Below the pieces are notes generated by a model. That model saw nothing but the letters and a program-made list of their open reading frames with translations. It had not been told where the DNA came from and made no database searches. From assembly GCF_001592965.1 (NCBI RefSeq), contig NZ_LRPC01000028.1:1054001-1118000 (forward strand): a stretch of DNA of 64,000 bases. Direction: 5' to 3'. Shown piece after piece: positions 52,847-61,822 of the stretch. The position numbers and the translations under genes are program-made. Within the stretch, counting starts at the first letter, position 1. Each line of letters begins with the position of its first letter. This DNA comes from Roseivirga spongicola (GTDB taxonomy: Bacteria; Bacteroidota; Bacteroidia; Cytophagales; Cyclobacteriaceae).

Positions 52847-53101
52847 ATGGAAGAACCTACTCAAAATATTGTTGAGGGAATTATCAAAATTGCTAAAGCA
52901 ATTGACCATGGGAAACTCAAGCGTTTGCTTGAAAGGTTAACCGAATACAAAAAATCAACTGAACTTAATAATACGGACAGATTTGACGAACTCATTTTAG
53001 AAATTAGTAAACACCTCCCTGACGACTATGCTCGCAAGCTGAAGTCTATTGAATTCTATAGTGAAACCGAAGATTTTTCGAATGACGATCTACCATTTTA
53101 A
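52847..53101 (+). CDS. Small helical protein, partner of HEPN-like gene
   Basis: Encodes 84 residues, predicted all-helical and charged (IVEGIIKIAKAIDHGKLKRLLERLTEYKK), ending SETEDFSNDDLPF. No signal or membrane segment. It precedes the HEPN-like gene by 9 bp, so the two are co-expressed. The size and helical character fit an antitoxin, an effector-associated adaptor domain, or a regulatory subunit; none is proven. Confidence 0.6.
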   Translation: MEEPTQNIVEGIIKIAKAIDHGKLKRLLERLTEYKKSTELNNTDRFDELILEISKHLPDDYARKLKSIEFYSETEDFSNDDLPF

Positions 53102-53110
53102 CTTTTGAAG

Positions 53111-54007
53111 ATGAGTATTCAAATGATAGAAGGATCAATTGATCGAGCGGTGGCCATAGTCCAAGATCACATGTTTAAACAGGAAATGGATCAGTCGAAC
53201 CCAGATGATCTTAAACTGTTAAAACTGTTACAATGCCGTGAAAACAATCCTGATTTCGAAATTGAACTTGCTCAGATGATTTGCGGTGAGGATGATAACT
53301 CATTCCCATATCGCAGCTCCTACTATCTAACAGCGTTTTTTGAACGGTTAAATTTATCATTTCAACATGATGGAACCACTCGAAGATATTGGGTTGAGGG
53401 TGTTCTCAAACAACTCGATATAAGGCAAATATCTCATGTAATTAGTAAAGGATTGTTCTATAAAAAAGACTTTAAAAAGCTTCCCAAGAAACATAATGCC
53501 TCAGTTGAAGAAACATATGCAAAGGCGATTGAAGAATTCCAACAATTTATTTCTGAATCTATAAAAGCAAATGAAGAATTGGATTTGGCTCACCTTCTGA
53601 ACATGAACGTGAACACAGATCTTCTTTTCAACCAAGAAACTAACACAAAAGATACAGAGTTGAATGACCTCATTAATGAAGCAAAAAGACGCTTCCTTCA
53701 TCCTGATGATAAGCAAATAGCTCTTGAAAAAATTTGGGACGCATTTGAACGTATCAAAACTTATTACGGAACGGACAAAAAGGAATCATCAACTCAGCTA
53801 ATATCTGCAATTGCTACAAACCTCAAAAAGGAAGAATTCGAGACAGAATTTCTAACCTTAACTAAGATTGGGAACAGCTACAGAATTAGACACCATGAAA
53901 CAGACAAGAAGGAATTAACTGACTTACATCAAATTGACTATTTATTTTTTAGAGCATTAACACTTATCGACCTTTGCCTTTCTAAAATCAAGCAAAACGG
54001 TGACTAA
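53111..54007 (+). CDS. HEPN/AbiJ-like protein, possible abortive-infection effector
   Basis: Encodes 298 residues from the ATG at 53111; a TTG lies 6 bp upstream. The N-terminal region (FPYRSSYYLTAFFERLN, HDGTTRRYWVEGVL) is of unknown fold. The C-terminal half (LNDLINEAKRRFLHPDDKQIALEKIWDAFERIKTYYG ... IGNSYRIRHHETDK) resembles the HEPN-type C-terminus of AbiJ-like proteins, with the RxRHHE motif near residue 262. Remembered similarity, not searched. Lies in a repeat-rich accessory zone, which fits a defence unit. Confidence 0.62.
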   Translation: MSIQMIEGSIDRAVAIVQDHMFKQEMDQSNPDDLKLLKLLQCRENNPDFEIELAQMICGEDDNSFPYRSSYYLTAFFERLNLSFQHDGTTRRYWVEGVLKQLDIRQISHVISKGLFYKKDFKKLPKKHNASVEETYAKAIEEFQQFISESIKANEELDLAHLLNMNVNTDLLFNQETNTKDTELNDLINEAKRRFLHPDDKQIALEKIWDAFERIKTYYGTDKKESSTQLISAIATNLKKEEFETEFLTLTKIGNSYRIRHHETDKKELTDLHQIDYLFFRALTLIDLCLSKIKQNGD

Positions 54008-54273
54008 CAAGGACTAGCACGAATTCGCTAACTGCCACTTTACTAGCTTCACCATGAATCAGCCGCTGGAAATGGTTTGCGCTTTCTATTAACTTCAGCT
54101 CGGAGTTTTTTTCATCTTTTTGAACGCAGTGCCATTATGATACTTTGGAAGCACTGGCAGATTCACTAGTTTTATCTGAACTTGCCAAGCTCGGGGCGTA
54201 CTCCTATTAGCTTTACATTGGTTATTTATCCGCATCTTCCAAACCTTCTCCCCTCAATTCCTTTTAATTATAT
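54008..54273. other. Intergenic stretch, no supported gene
   Basis: Between the HEPN-like gene and a small membrane-protein gene. Contains one weak CAGTGC/GCACTG inverted repeat with an 18-nt loop near 54127. No tRNA, repeat array or strong terminator seen. Confidence 0.4.
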
Positions 54274-54507
54274 ATGACCACTAAAACGTTGATTATTCTG
54301 TTCTCCTTAGTGCTGCTAACCTACACGGTCAGTTTTATTAAGTACATAAAATACCGAAGCGACAGAAAGAATAACCAAAGCAGAATGCTACAGCTTCCAC
54401 TGTTCCATGCTTTTCTTATTGGTCCATTGTTGTTCTTTATGATCAATCAAAACGAGCGAAGAGAGAAACGCAGATTTTTAGGCGGAAATAAAAGACGGTT
54501 TTCATAG
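54274..54507 (+). CDS. Small membrane protein, unknown function
   Basis: Encodes 77 residues with two predicted membrane segments (about 5-25 and 41-60) and a basic tail (ERREKRRFLGGNKRRF). Such small two-helix proteins are common and poorly annotated. It lies just upstream of the cysE gene, but a hairpin separates them. Confidence 0.5.
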   Translation: MTTKTLIILFSLVLLTYTVSFIKYIKYRSDRKNNQSRMLQLPLFHAFLIGPLLFFMINQNERREKRRFLGGNKRRFS

Positions 54508-54540
54508 CCATTTCACAACTCCCTTCATTCAAATCCGTCT

Positions 54541-54564
54541 AGTTCAGAGTCATTTGAACTCTTT
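54541..54564 (+). terminator. Terminator-like hairpin before cysE
   Basis: AGTTCA / TGAACT with an 8-nt loop followed by CTTTT. It lies about 34 bp after the small membrane-protein gene and 25 bp before the cysE start. Confidence 0.45.
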
Positions 54565-54588
54565 TGCCTTTTAATCCATTGGCCAATT

Positions 54589-55425
54589 ATGAATCAAGAA
54601 TTCATCAACAAACTATACATCAGGCAACAAGCCTGCCCCACCTGTCCATCTCCTGAAGTAGTGGCAGAATGGTTCAACGAACTCTTGAGCACACTTTTTC
54701 CAGATTTCTCTAAACAGCAATTCAACTCACAGAAAGAATTTGAGCTTCATTTTGAAAAACTCAAGCTTCAATTAGATCAAATTCTTTCTCGAAATCCTAT
54801 CAAGGCTGAGGATGATATTGAAGAAGTAGCCGATAAATTCTTTGAGTTACTACCTGCCATTCACCAACAAATGGAGCAAGATGTTACCGCCATGTTAGAG
54901 GGCGATCCGGCAGCAAAAAGCAGAACAGAAGTAGTTAGAACCTACCCTGGCTTCTTTGCTATTTCGGCCCATCGCATTGCCCATGCTTTGCATCGTTTTG
55001 GCGTTCAACTAATTCCACGGATCATCTCTGAATACGCCCATAGTAAAACAGGAATTGACATTCACCCAGGCGCCAGCATTGGCAACTTCTTCTGCATAGA
55101 CCATGGAACTGGTATTGTAATTGGAGAAACCGCCATTATTGGCGACCATGTGAAAGTTTATCAGGGCGTTACACTAGGTGGACTAAGTGTAGACAAGAAA
55201 GATGCAAAGGTAAAGCGCCACCCAACTATTGAGGACAATGTAGTACTCTATGCTGGGGCTACAATTTTAGGTGGAAAAACGACTATTGGTCACGATAGCA
55301 TTATAGGTGGTAATGTATGGCTTACTCATAGCGTACCACCATTTAGCAAAGTGTACTACCAGGCCCAAATGAACAATAGCGAGGGCGAAACCGATATCAT
55401 TATTTTTAAAGGACATACCGCATGA
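54589..55425 (+). CDS. cysE: Serine O-acetyltransferase
   Basis: Encodes 278 residues. An N-terminal helical domain precedes a left-handed beta-helix with hexapeptides, including [39 protein letters not shown] and [12 protein letters not shown]. The active-site His lies in IDHG. It makes O-acetylserine from serine and acetyl-CoA. The 3' end overlaps cysM by 4 bp (ATGA), so the two enzymes are coupled. Confidence 0.93.
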   Translation: MNQEFINKLYIRQQACPTCPSPEVVAEWFNELLSTLFPDFSKQQFNSQKEFELHFEKLKLQLDQILSRNPIKAEDDIEEVADKFFELLPAIHQQMEQDVTAMLEGDPAAKSRTEVVRTYPGFFAISAHRIAHALHRFGVQLIPRIISEYAHSKTGIDIHPGASIGNFFCIDHGTGIVIGETAIIGDHVKVYQGVTLGGLSVDKKDAKVKRHPTIEDNVVLYAGATILGGKTTIGHDSIIGGNVWLTHSVPPFSKVYYQAQMNNSEGETDIIIFKGHTA

Positions 55426-56300
55426 ACATAGAGCAGTTAATTGGCAATACGCCATTGGTTGAATATAGGCACCTGAACACAAACCCGAAAGTTAAAGTCT
55501 ACGGAAAGCTGGAAGGCAACAATCCTGGTGGAAGCGTGAAAGACCGTGCGGCTTATGGCATGATTAAAGGCGCATTAGACCGTGGAGACATCAAAAAAGG
55601 TGACAAACTTGTTGAAGCTACTAGTGGTAACACGGGCATTGCCCTAGCCATGATTGCCAGTATTATGGGGGTTGAAATGACTCTCATTATGCCTGACAAC
55701 TCTACTCGAGAACGAGTTTTGAGCATGGAGGCCTATGGAGCAAAAGTGATCCTTACCCCTGCCAAGCAAACCATAGAATACAGTCGCACATTGGCAGAAA
55801 AAATGGCCACAGAAGAAGGCTACTTTATGCTGAATCAGTTTGCGAATGAAGACAACTATGGCCAACATTATAAAACCACAGGCCGAGAAATATGGAATGC
55901 AACTGAGGGCAAAGTGACGCACTTTGTTTCAGCCATGGGCACTACAGGTACTATTATGGGCGTTTCTCGCTACTTAAAAGAGCAAAACCCTGAAGTGCAG
56001 ATTGTAGGTACACAGCCTACCGATGGTTCAAGTATCCCGGGTATTAGAAGATGGTCGCCAGAGTTTCTACCAAAAATATTCGAACCCCACAGAGTTGACC
56101 GAGTGATAGATGTAAGCCAAGAAGAAGCCACTATGATGACTCGTAGAATGGCCAAAGAAGAAGGCATTTTAGCCGGAATGAGCTCTGGTGGTGCCTTACA
56201 TGCCGCACTTAAGCTCGCGGAAGAAATTGAAGAAGGCGTTATCGTCCACATTGTTTGCGACCGTGGTGATAGATACTTAAGCAGTGATTTGTTTGGGTAA
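55422..56300 (+). CDS. cysM: Cysteine synthase B-type (O-acetylserine sulfhydrylase)
   Basis: Encodes 292 residues. PLP Lys in [13 protein letters not shown], phosphate loop SGNTGIAL, and [13 protein letters not shown]. The short length and motifs fit CysM. It converts O-acetylserine and sulfide (or thiosulfate) to cysteine. Coupled to cysE; the cysteine made also feeds the SufS reaction, though the operons are separate. Confidence 0.93.
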   Translation: MNIEQLIGNTPLVEYRHLNTNPKVKVYGKLEGNNPGGSVKDRAAYGMIKGALDRGDIKKGDKLVEATSGNTGIALAMIASIMGVEMTLIMPDNSTRERVLSMEAYGAKVILTPAKQTIEYSRTLAEKMATEEGYFMLNQFANEDNYGQHYKTTGREIWNATEGKVTHFVSAMGTTGTIMGVSRYLKEQNPEVQIVGTQPTDGSSIPGIRRWSPEFLPKIFEPHRVDRVIDVSQEEATMMTRRMAKEEGILAGMSSGGALHAALKLAEEIEEGVIVHIVCDRGDRYLSSDLFG

Positions 56301-56700
56301 AGGTAGACATTAGACGTTAGACCATAGATACTAGACATCGAACTCATCCTCGATTGCATCGAGGATGAAGGGAAGGTCGGTTTGTAACCGAAATAAGACA
56401 CTGTTCAATCTTGCTCCAAGCCGCTTCTTTAGTTTCAGCATCAAAGATGCCTTTCTCGTCAGTCCTCGTTATAAACGATGACTAGTAAAACTATAGATTT
56501 CAGACGTCTGACTCTAGATTTTAGTCTCATCCTCGATTGCATCAAGGGTGTAAGAACAGTCGGTTTATAACCGACCGACTTCTAACTCAACGTTCAAGAA
56601 GGTCGCAACATCTGTAGCCACTAATTCTCAGCCTTATCCAACAATGCCTTTAGGTACTGCACATTATACTGTACTGTCAATATAAAGCTGTGTAACCCTT
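56301..56700. repeat. Dispersed repeat mosaic upstream of metallo-beta-lactamase gene
   Basis: Contains the perfect palindrome CATCCTCGAT-TGC-ATCGAGGATG (56345-56367), the hairpin TCGGTT-tgt-AACCGA (56377-56391), a stretch of about 150 bp shared with 60490-60600 (for example AAAGATGCCTTTCTCGTCAG), a second partial copy of the palindrome, and a degenerate TGCCTTTAGGTACTGC element at about 56645. No gene is supported. Confidence 0.75.
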
Positions 56701-56812
56701 TGCTAGGTCCCCTTTCGGTTCCAATAGTTTTTAAGCTAACATTAAAAGCATACTAATCATGGAAGCTGGTTATATTAGTATAGTCTTATATTAACGAGGC
56801 CACAACCACAAA

Positions 56813-57601
56813 ATGAAGAATAGACTCCTCTCTTTTATATTTCTTTGCTTAACTCTATTTTCTTGCAACCAAGCAAATACAGAAAGCCAAACTGTTCAGA
56901 AAAAAACTCAACCGCTACAGGGAGAATCTATTGTTTATAAGAGCGAAACACTTTCAGTAGTGAAGTTATCAGACCATACTTACCTACACATTTCTTACTT
57001 GGATACAGAGGCTTTTGGTAAAGTACCCTGTAATGGCATGTTCATCATATATGAAGGTGAAAGTGTAGTTTTCGATACGCCAACTAACTCAGAAAATTCT
57101 AGAGAACTTATCAGGTTTATAAGTTCGGAATTAAAAAGTAAAATAGTAGCTCTTATTCCTACACACTTCCATGAAGACTGTATAGGAGGCATTGATGAAT
57201 TTGATGCTCACGGCATCACTACATATGCTAGCAAAAGAACTATAACATTATTAAATGACAATAAGTATCAGTTTAACGTGCCTATAAATGCTTTCAGAGA
57301 TAGTCTAGAATTGAAGTTAAGTAGCGAGACGGTAGTGACACATTTTTTAGGTGAAGGCCACACTGAAGACAACGTAGTCGGGTATTTTTCAAAGGATAAA
57401 GTTTTGTTTGGAGGCTGCTTGGTTAAATCGGTTGGTGCTAGCCAAGGAAACTTGGATGACGCAAATGTTGAGCAATGGTCAAAAACCGTTGCCAATGTGA
57501 AAGCCAAATTCCCCGAGGCAAGTATAGTTATTCCAGGGCATGGAAAAACTGGCAACACGGCTCTTTTAGACTATACCATTAAACTATTCAATGATAAATA
57601 A
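56813..57601 (+). CDS. Subclass B1-like metallo-beta-lactamase, lipoprotein
   Basis: Encodes 262 residues. Lipobox LFSC (Cys18) anchors it to a membrane. Zinc ligands of subclass B1 are all visible: HFHED (His, His, Asp), GEGHTEDN (His), FGGCLVKS (Cys) and PGHG (His). This is the pattern of B1 carbapenemases from Bacteroidota. Activity on beta-lactams is likely from the ligand set but not proven. It is flanked on both sides by dispersed repeats. Confidence 0.86.
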   Translation: MKNRLLSFIFLCLTLFSCNQANTESQTVQKKTQPLQGESIVYKSETLSVVKLSDHTYLHISYLDTEAFGKVPCNGMFIIYEGESVVFDTPTNSENSRELIRFISSELKSKIVALIPTHFHEDCIGGIDEFDAHGITTYASKRTITLLNDNKYQFNVPINAFRDSLELKLSSETVVTHFLGEGHTEDNVVGYFSKDKVLFGGCLVKSVGASQGNLDDANVEQWSKTVANVKAKFPEASIVIPGHGKTGNTALLDYTIKLFNDK

Positions 57602-57835
57602 AATTGATTTGCCTTGCTTCCATCCTGTTGAGGATGTCCGAATGATTACTCCGCAACCTTCAGGTACCAAGTACAAGTACCGTTATCCATTTTTCACTTC
57701 TAACACAAGGTCCCAGAGGGACGTTACATCAGTAGCTACGAATCTCCAGCCATACCCAACAGTGCCTTTTAGGTACTGCAGGTAATGTTATGTACCTAAA
57801 GGCACATCAATATAGACCGTAAAATCTTTAACCTA
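57602..57835. repeat. Dispersed repeat downstream of metallo-beta-lactamase gene
   Basis: At 57705-57815: GGTCCCAGAGGGACGTTACAT, then TGCCTTTTAGGTACTGC and TATGTACCTAAAGGCACA. Matches 60692-60785 closely and 56600-56665 in part. A 64-codon frame over the start of it is composed of repeat sequence and is not a gene. Confidence 0.7.
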
Positions 57836-58111
57836 CCGATATGTAGTTCCTAGCGGGACAAGAGTTTCGATTTATTCAGGGCTCTAATTGGTATATATGT
57901 CTACCCACAAAATACTCATACTCAATTGTATCCAAGATTTAAAAAATCTTGCTTAGAACTGGCATACGCAGCTCCGTGACCCTTGTTGGTGTTCTCAACA
58001 AGCCTAACAAAGGCTGTTGAAATGTTAAATTACCACAAAACTCATTGTGTAGACTGGCAATGATTTGCTTGTGCTCTTCCAAAGCTGTTTCTTCAAAATA
58101 AAACCACACCA
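57836..58111. other. Intergenic sequence without supported gene
   Basis: About 275 bp before the hydrolase gene, with no further copy of the repeats recognised except a short GTTCCTAGCGGGAC palindromic piece near 57846. No RNA gene seen. Confidence 0.4.
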
Positions 58112-59038
58112 ATGAGGGCCATATTTACTATTCTTACCCTGAACCTAGTAGTAATCAATTTACAGGCTCAGAATTACCAGAAAATCACTTTTGATTCAAG
58201 TACAGCCGATGGCTATTATCTGGCCGTTGAGCCGGAATCGGACGATATACTGGGTGTTTTGGTGCTGCTTCCCGGTTTTGGCCAAACAGCCGAAAGCATC
58301 TTCCCTGAGAGTAAAATTCAAAATGTAGCTTACGCGAATGGCATTTTAACCATTGCGATAGCTGGAGGACAAAAGCTATATGCTGATGAGACAGTAATTA
58401 AAAAGCTCGACTCAGCATTTGAGCACGTTAAATCGAAATACAAAGTAGACAAAAACCAATTCGTAATGGGTGGTTTCTCTGCTGGTGGCACCATTAGTTT
58501 ACGGTATACCGAGCTTTGTGCAGAGCTTGGTCAAAAGGCGGTTATTCAACCACAAGGGGTTTTTAGTGTCGATTCGCCAGTTGATTTATTTCACATTTGG
58601 GACTACTTTCACAGAGAGTTGAAAAAAGACTACTCTACAGCCGGAACAGGAGAGGCCAATTTCGTTTCTAATATTATGCTTAGTGAAATCGGAGACCCAA
58701 TCAACTCGCCAGAGAACTACAACAAACTGACACCATTCAATGCTAACCTTGACCAACCCGGTAATGAACGATTCTTACAAAATACAGCGGTAAGAGTTTA
58801 CCATGATGTTGATATTGTTTGGCAGCTAAAAAATAGAAGAAGGAGCCTTTTCGATACAAATGCACTGCCATCTTCCGAAATGATCAACAGGTTATTATTA
58901 ATGGGAAATGAAAATGCGGAGTTTGTACCTGCCAATCAACCAGGCTATCGAAGCTCCGGATTAAGGCATCCGCATTCATGGTCAATCGTAAATGAGGTTG
59001 AGCTTATTCAATGGGTACAGCAGCTTTTGAAAAACTAA
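58112..59038 (+). CDS. Alpha/beta hydrolase, exported
   Basis: Encodes 308 residues with a signal peptide (cut after NLQAQ). The nucleophile elbow is GGFSAGGTIS; a likely acid is in YHDVDIVWQL and the His in RHPHSWSIV. The oxyanion LLPGFGQ lies near residue 50. Esterase or similar, substrate unknown. Stands alone between repeats. Confidence 0.78.
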   Translation: MRAIFTILTLNLVVINLQAQNYQKITFDSSTADGYYLAVEPESDDILGVLVLLPGFGQTAESIFPESKIQNVAYANGILTIAIAGGQKLYADETVIKKLDSAFEHVKSKYKVDKNQFVMGGFSAGGTISLRYTELCAELGQKAVIQPQGVFSVDSPVDLFHIWDYFHRELKKDYSTAGTGEANFVSNIMLSEIGDPINSPENYNKLTPFNANLDQPGNERFLQNTAVRVYHDVDIVWQLKNRRRSLFDTNALPSSEMINRLLLMGNENAEFVPANQPGYRSSGLRHPHSWSIVNEVELIQWVQQLLKN

Positions 59039-59108
59039 CTCCTTTTTCTCGCTCACTACTGACATAAGGCTGTCACTTACCCTTACTAACATTGCCACAA
59101 AGTGAGCC

Positions 59109-59690
59109 ATGACTGAGAAATCCCAAGCAACTTTTCACCCAAAAAACAAAGCCGAATGGAGAGCATGGCTGAGCGAAAACCATCAGTCAGAACAGTCTAT
59201 TTGGCTAGTTTACTATAAGTCTTCAAGCAATAAACCTTCACTTAGCTGGAGTGACGCAGTTGACGAAGCACTTTGCTTTGGGTGGATAGACAGCACCAAG
59301 AAAACCATCGATAAAGAAAGCTACATGCAGTATTTCAGCAAACGAAAACCAAATAGCATGTGGTCTAAAATCAACAAAAAGAAAGTGACCCAACTCATTG
59401 AGGAAAATCTAATGACAGATGCCGGTTTTCAAAGCATAGTCGTTGCAAAAGAAAATGGTTCATGGAATGCATTGGACGATGTTGAGGCACTGATAGTCCC
59501 GAAAGACCTAAAAGAAGCTTTAGCCAGCAACCTAGAGGCTATGGTATTTTTTAATGGACTTAGTAATTCAGCCAAAAAGCTGTTGCTGCATTGGGTAACC
59601 TTCGCCAAACGGCCTGAAACGAGAAAAAAACGGATTGTAGAATTAGTCGAAAGCGCTAGTCAAGGCCTTAAACCCAAACAGTTTAGGTAA
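59109..59690 (+). CDS. YdeI/OmpD-associated family protein
   Basis: Encodes 193 residues. EWRAWLSENHQSEQSIWLVYYK, DEALCFGWIDSTKKTID and YFSKRKPNSMWSKINKKKV are the family signature; the C-terminal helices include HWVTFAKRPETRKKRI. Relatives are linked to antimicrobial-peptide or bacteriocin protection, but the mechanism is not established. Confidence 0.85.
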   Translation: MTEKSQATFHPKNKAEWRAWLSENHQSEQSIWLVYYKSSSNKPSLSWSDAVDEALCFGWIDSTKKTIDKESYMQYFSKRKPNSMWSKINKKKVTQLIEENLMTDAGFQSIVVAKENGSWNALDDVEALIVPKDLKEALASNLEAMVFFNGLSNSAKKLLLHWVTFAKRPETRKKRIVELVESASQGLKPKQFR

Positions 59691-59827
59691 GAAGTTTAAT
59701 AAACTAAGTTCAACTGTACTTCATATTTCAAAATGGATGCTTATTAAATGATTACTAGCTCTCAAGGTGGAACTAAGTACCCTCCACAACACGTTAATCG
59801 CACCTATTGATTTGAAAAAAAGTAGAT

Positions 59828-60334
59828 ATGAATAAAAGTTATCCGAGGTCATTTTCGCATATAGGCATTACCGTGCCCGACCTTAAAAAAGCAGTTGAGT
59901 TTTATGAAGAAGTAATGGGCTGGTACCTGATTATGGCTCCTTCAAAGATTCAAAAAGAAAGAGATACAGCCATTGGCCAGATGTGTATTGATGTTTTTGG
60001 CGAAGACTGGGAAGAGTTCGAGATCGCACATATGTCCACTTCTGACGGAGTAGGTATTGAGCTATTCTCCTTTCCTAATATGTCTGAAGAAAAACCAGAG
60101 TTTAACCCATTCAACACAGGTCTATTCCACTTCTGCGTACAGGACCCAGACATTGAAGGTTTAACAGAAAAAATCGTTGCCAAAGGTGGTAAACAGAGAA
60201 TGCCAATTCGTGAGTATTACCCAGATGAAAAACCGTATAAAATGGTTTATGTAGAAGATCCATTTGGTGTAGTATTCGAGATTTATTCTCACAGTTATGA
60301 GCTCACTTACTCTTCGGGAGCATACCAAGATTAA
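59828..60334 (+). CDS. VOC family protein (glyoxalase/lactoylglutathione-lyase-like)
   Basis: Encodes 168 residues. A VOC domain opens with FSHIGITVPDLKKAVEFYEEVMG and ends YVEDPFGVVFEIYSHS; candidate metal residues are the early His and late Glu. Substrate unknown. Followed at once by a strong terminator. Confidence 0.83.
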   Translation: MNKSYPRSFSHIGITVPDLKKAVEFYEEVMGWYLIMAPSKIQKERDTAIGQMCIDVFGEDWEEFEIAHMSTSDGVGIELFSFPNMSEEKPEFNPFNTGLFHFCVQDPDIEGLTEKIVAKGGKQRMPIREYYPDEKPYKMVYVEDPFGVVFEIYSHSYELTYSSGAYQD

Positions 60335-60341
60335 TCGAATT

Positions 60342-60382
60342 TTAAGGCTTCACTAAAAGTGAGGCCTTAATTTTTTTGAGCT
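60342..60382 (+). terminator. Intrinsic terminator after VOC gene
   Basis: TTAAGGCTTCACT / AGTGAGGCCTTAA with an AAA loop (one G-T wobble), followed by TTTTTTTGAG. It is 8 bp after the stop codon. Confidence 0.85.
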
Positions 60383-60404
60383 CTATTAGTCATCGTTTTA
60401 AACA

Positions 60405-60900
60405 TTGACCAGTAAAACTATAGAGTTCAGAATTCGGACATCAAACTCATTCTTGATTGTATCGAGGGTGCTTGAGTAGTCGGTTTATAACCGACAAAAG
60501 ACACTTCTCAATCTTGTTCTAAGCCGCTTCTTTAGTTGCTGAATCAAAGATGCCTTTCTCGTCAGTCCTCGTTATAAACGATGACTAGTAAAAATTTAGA
60601 TTTCAAACGTCAGACTCTAGATTTTAGTCTCATCCTTGATTGCATCGAGGATGACAGAACTGTCGGTTTGTAACGGACAAAAACTAACACAAAGTCCCAG
60701 AGGGACGTTACATCGGTAGCCCCAAATCTACAGCCTTACCCAACAGTGCCTTTAGGTACAGCATGCTATGTACCTAAAGGCACATTCAAATATTATCACC
60801 ACTCAATAGCTACCTATTTTAAGTCCCTAAAGGGACATAAAACTTATCCTCGATTGTATCGAGGGTGCTTTGACAGTAGGTTGGCAACCCACTGCATGAT
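60405..60900. repeat. Dispersed repeat mosaic
   Basis: Carries long similarity to 56320-56590 (for example the shared segments around AAGATGCCTTTCTCGTCAG and CTAGATTTTAGTCTCATCC), the TCGGTTTATAACCGA hairpin, a GTCCCAGAGGGACGTTACAT element, and a perfect 14-bp inverted repeat GTGCCTTTAGGTAC / GTACCTAAAGGCAC at 60746-60783. A further TCGATTGTATCGAGGGTG motif lies near 60851. Frames over it are repeat-derived. Confidence 0.75.
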
Positions 60901-60975
60901 GTTTAGACAGTATAGAGACCGGAAATTGTGTTAGTCCTTCCCTACTATGTGTTAACCATTAGGAAATTAGCTAGT

Positions 60976-60983
60976 TACCTTTG
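60976..60983 (+). promoter_or_regulatory. Bacteroidota -7-like element upstream of SDR gene
   Basis: TACCTTTG matches TAnnTTTG, 17 bp before the ATG at 61001. Confidence 0.45.
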
Positions 60984-61000
60984 AGTAAACAAAAAGGAAA

Positions 61001-61816
61001 ATGAAAGTAGCAATTATTACAGGGGCTAGCTCAGGCATGGGCAAGTCTACCGCACATATACTTCACAAAAAAGGATACACGGTTTATGGCGCAGCACGCA
61101 GGGTAGACCAAATGAAAGATCTAGAGGAAAAGGGGATGAAAACAATAGCCCTAGACCTTACCAAAGATGATTCAATTGTAAATGCCGTTAACCATATTCT
61201 TGAAAAAGAAGGCAGAATTGATGTTCTCATCAACAATGCTGGTTATGGTTCTTACGGCTCGGTAGAAGATGTTTCTATAGAAGAAGCCAAGCGTCAGTTT
61301 GAAGTGAATATGTTCGGATTGGCTCGCATTACTCAGCTTGTTCTCCCAGTTATGCGCAAGCAAAAAAGCGGGCGCATAGTGAATATTACATCTGTAGGTG
61401 GAAAAATCTATACACCTTTTGGCGCCTGGTATCATGCCACCAAGCATGCTGTTGAAGGCTGGAGCGATTGCCTGAGGTTGGAGGTAAAAGAGCATGGAAT
61501 AGATGTAGTGGTTGTAGAACCAGGGGGAATAAAAACCGACTGGGGAACCATAGCCGCTGAAAATCTTCAAAAGACTTCAGGAAATGGAGCTTACGCAAAC
61601 TTTGCCAATAAGGTAGCCAAAGGCATGAAGCAAATGTACACTGGAAATCAGCTAACCGATGCCGATGTTCTAGGAGAGGTAATGGCAAAAGCAGCAACTG
61701 AATCGAACCCAAAAAAGAGGTACGTAAAAGGCTACATGGCCAAACCTGCTATATTTATTAGAAAATGGTTTGGCGACAGCATTTTCGATAAAATGATTAT
61801 GAGCCAATTCAAATAA
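61001..61816 (+). CDS. SDR family oxidoreductase
   Basis: Encodes 271 residues. Cofactor motif TGASSGMGKST, NNAGYGSYG, catalytic Ser in ITSVGG and YxxxK in WYHATKHAVEG are all intact. NADP-dependent dehydrogenase of unknown substrate. The AraC regulator starts 6 bp downstream, so the pair probably form an operon. Confidence 0.88.
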   Translation: MKVAIITGASSGMGKSTAHILHKKGYTVYGAARRVDQMKDLEEKGMKTIALDLTKDDSIVNAVNHILEKEGRIDVLINNAGYGSYGSVEDVSIEEAKRQFEVNMFGLARITQLVLPVMRKQKSGRIVNITSVGGKIYTPFGAWYHATKHAVEGWSDCLRLEVKEHGIDVVVVEPGGIKTDWGTIAAENLQKTSGNGAYANFANKVAKGMKQMYTGNQLTDADVLGEVMAKAATESNPKKRYVKGYMAKPAIFIRKWFGDSIFDKMIMSQFK

Positions 61817-61822
61817 CTAATA

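Noticed and set aside
57591-57785. 64-codon frame after the metallo-beta-lactamase gene
   Set aside because: Made of dispersed repeat sequence and overlaps the end of the lactamase gene.
60746-60934. 62-codon frame in the repeat mosaic
   Set aside because: Starts inside a perfect inverted repeat and encodes no recognisable protein.
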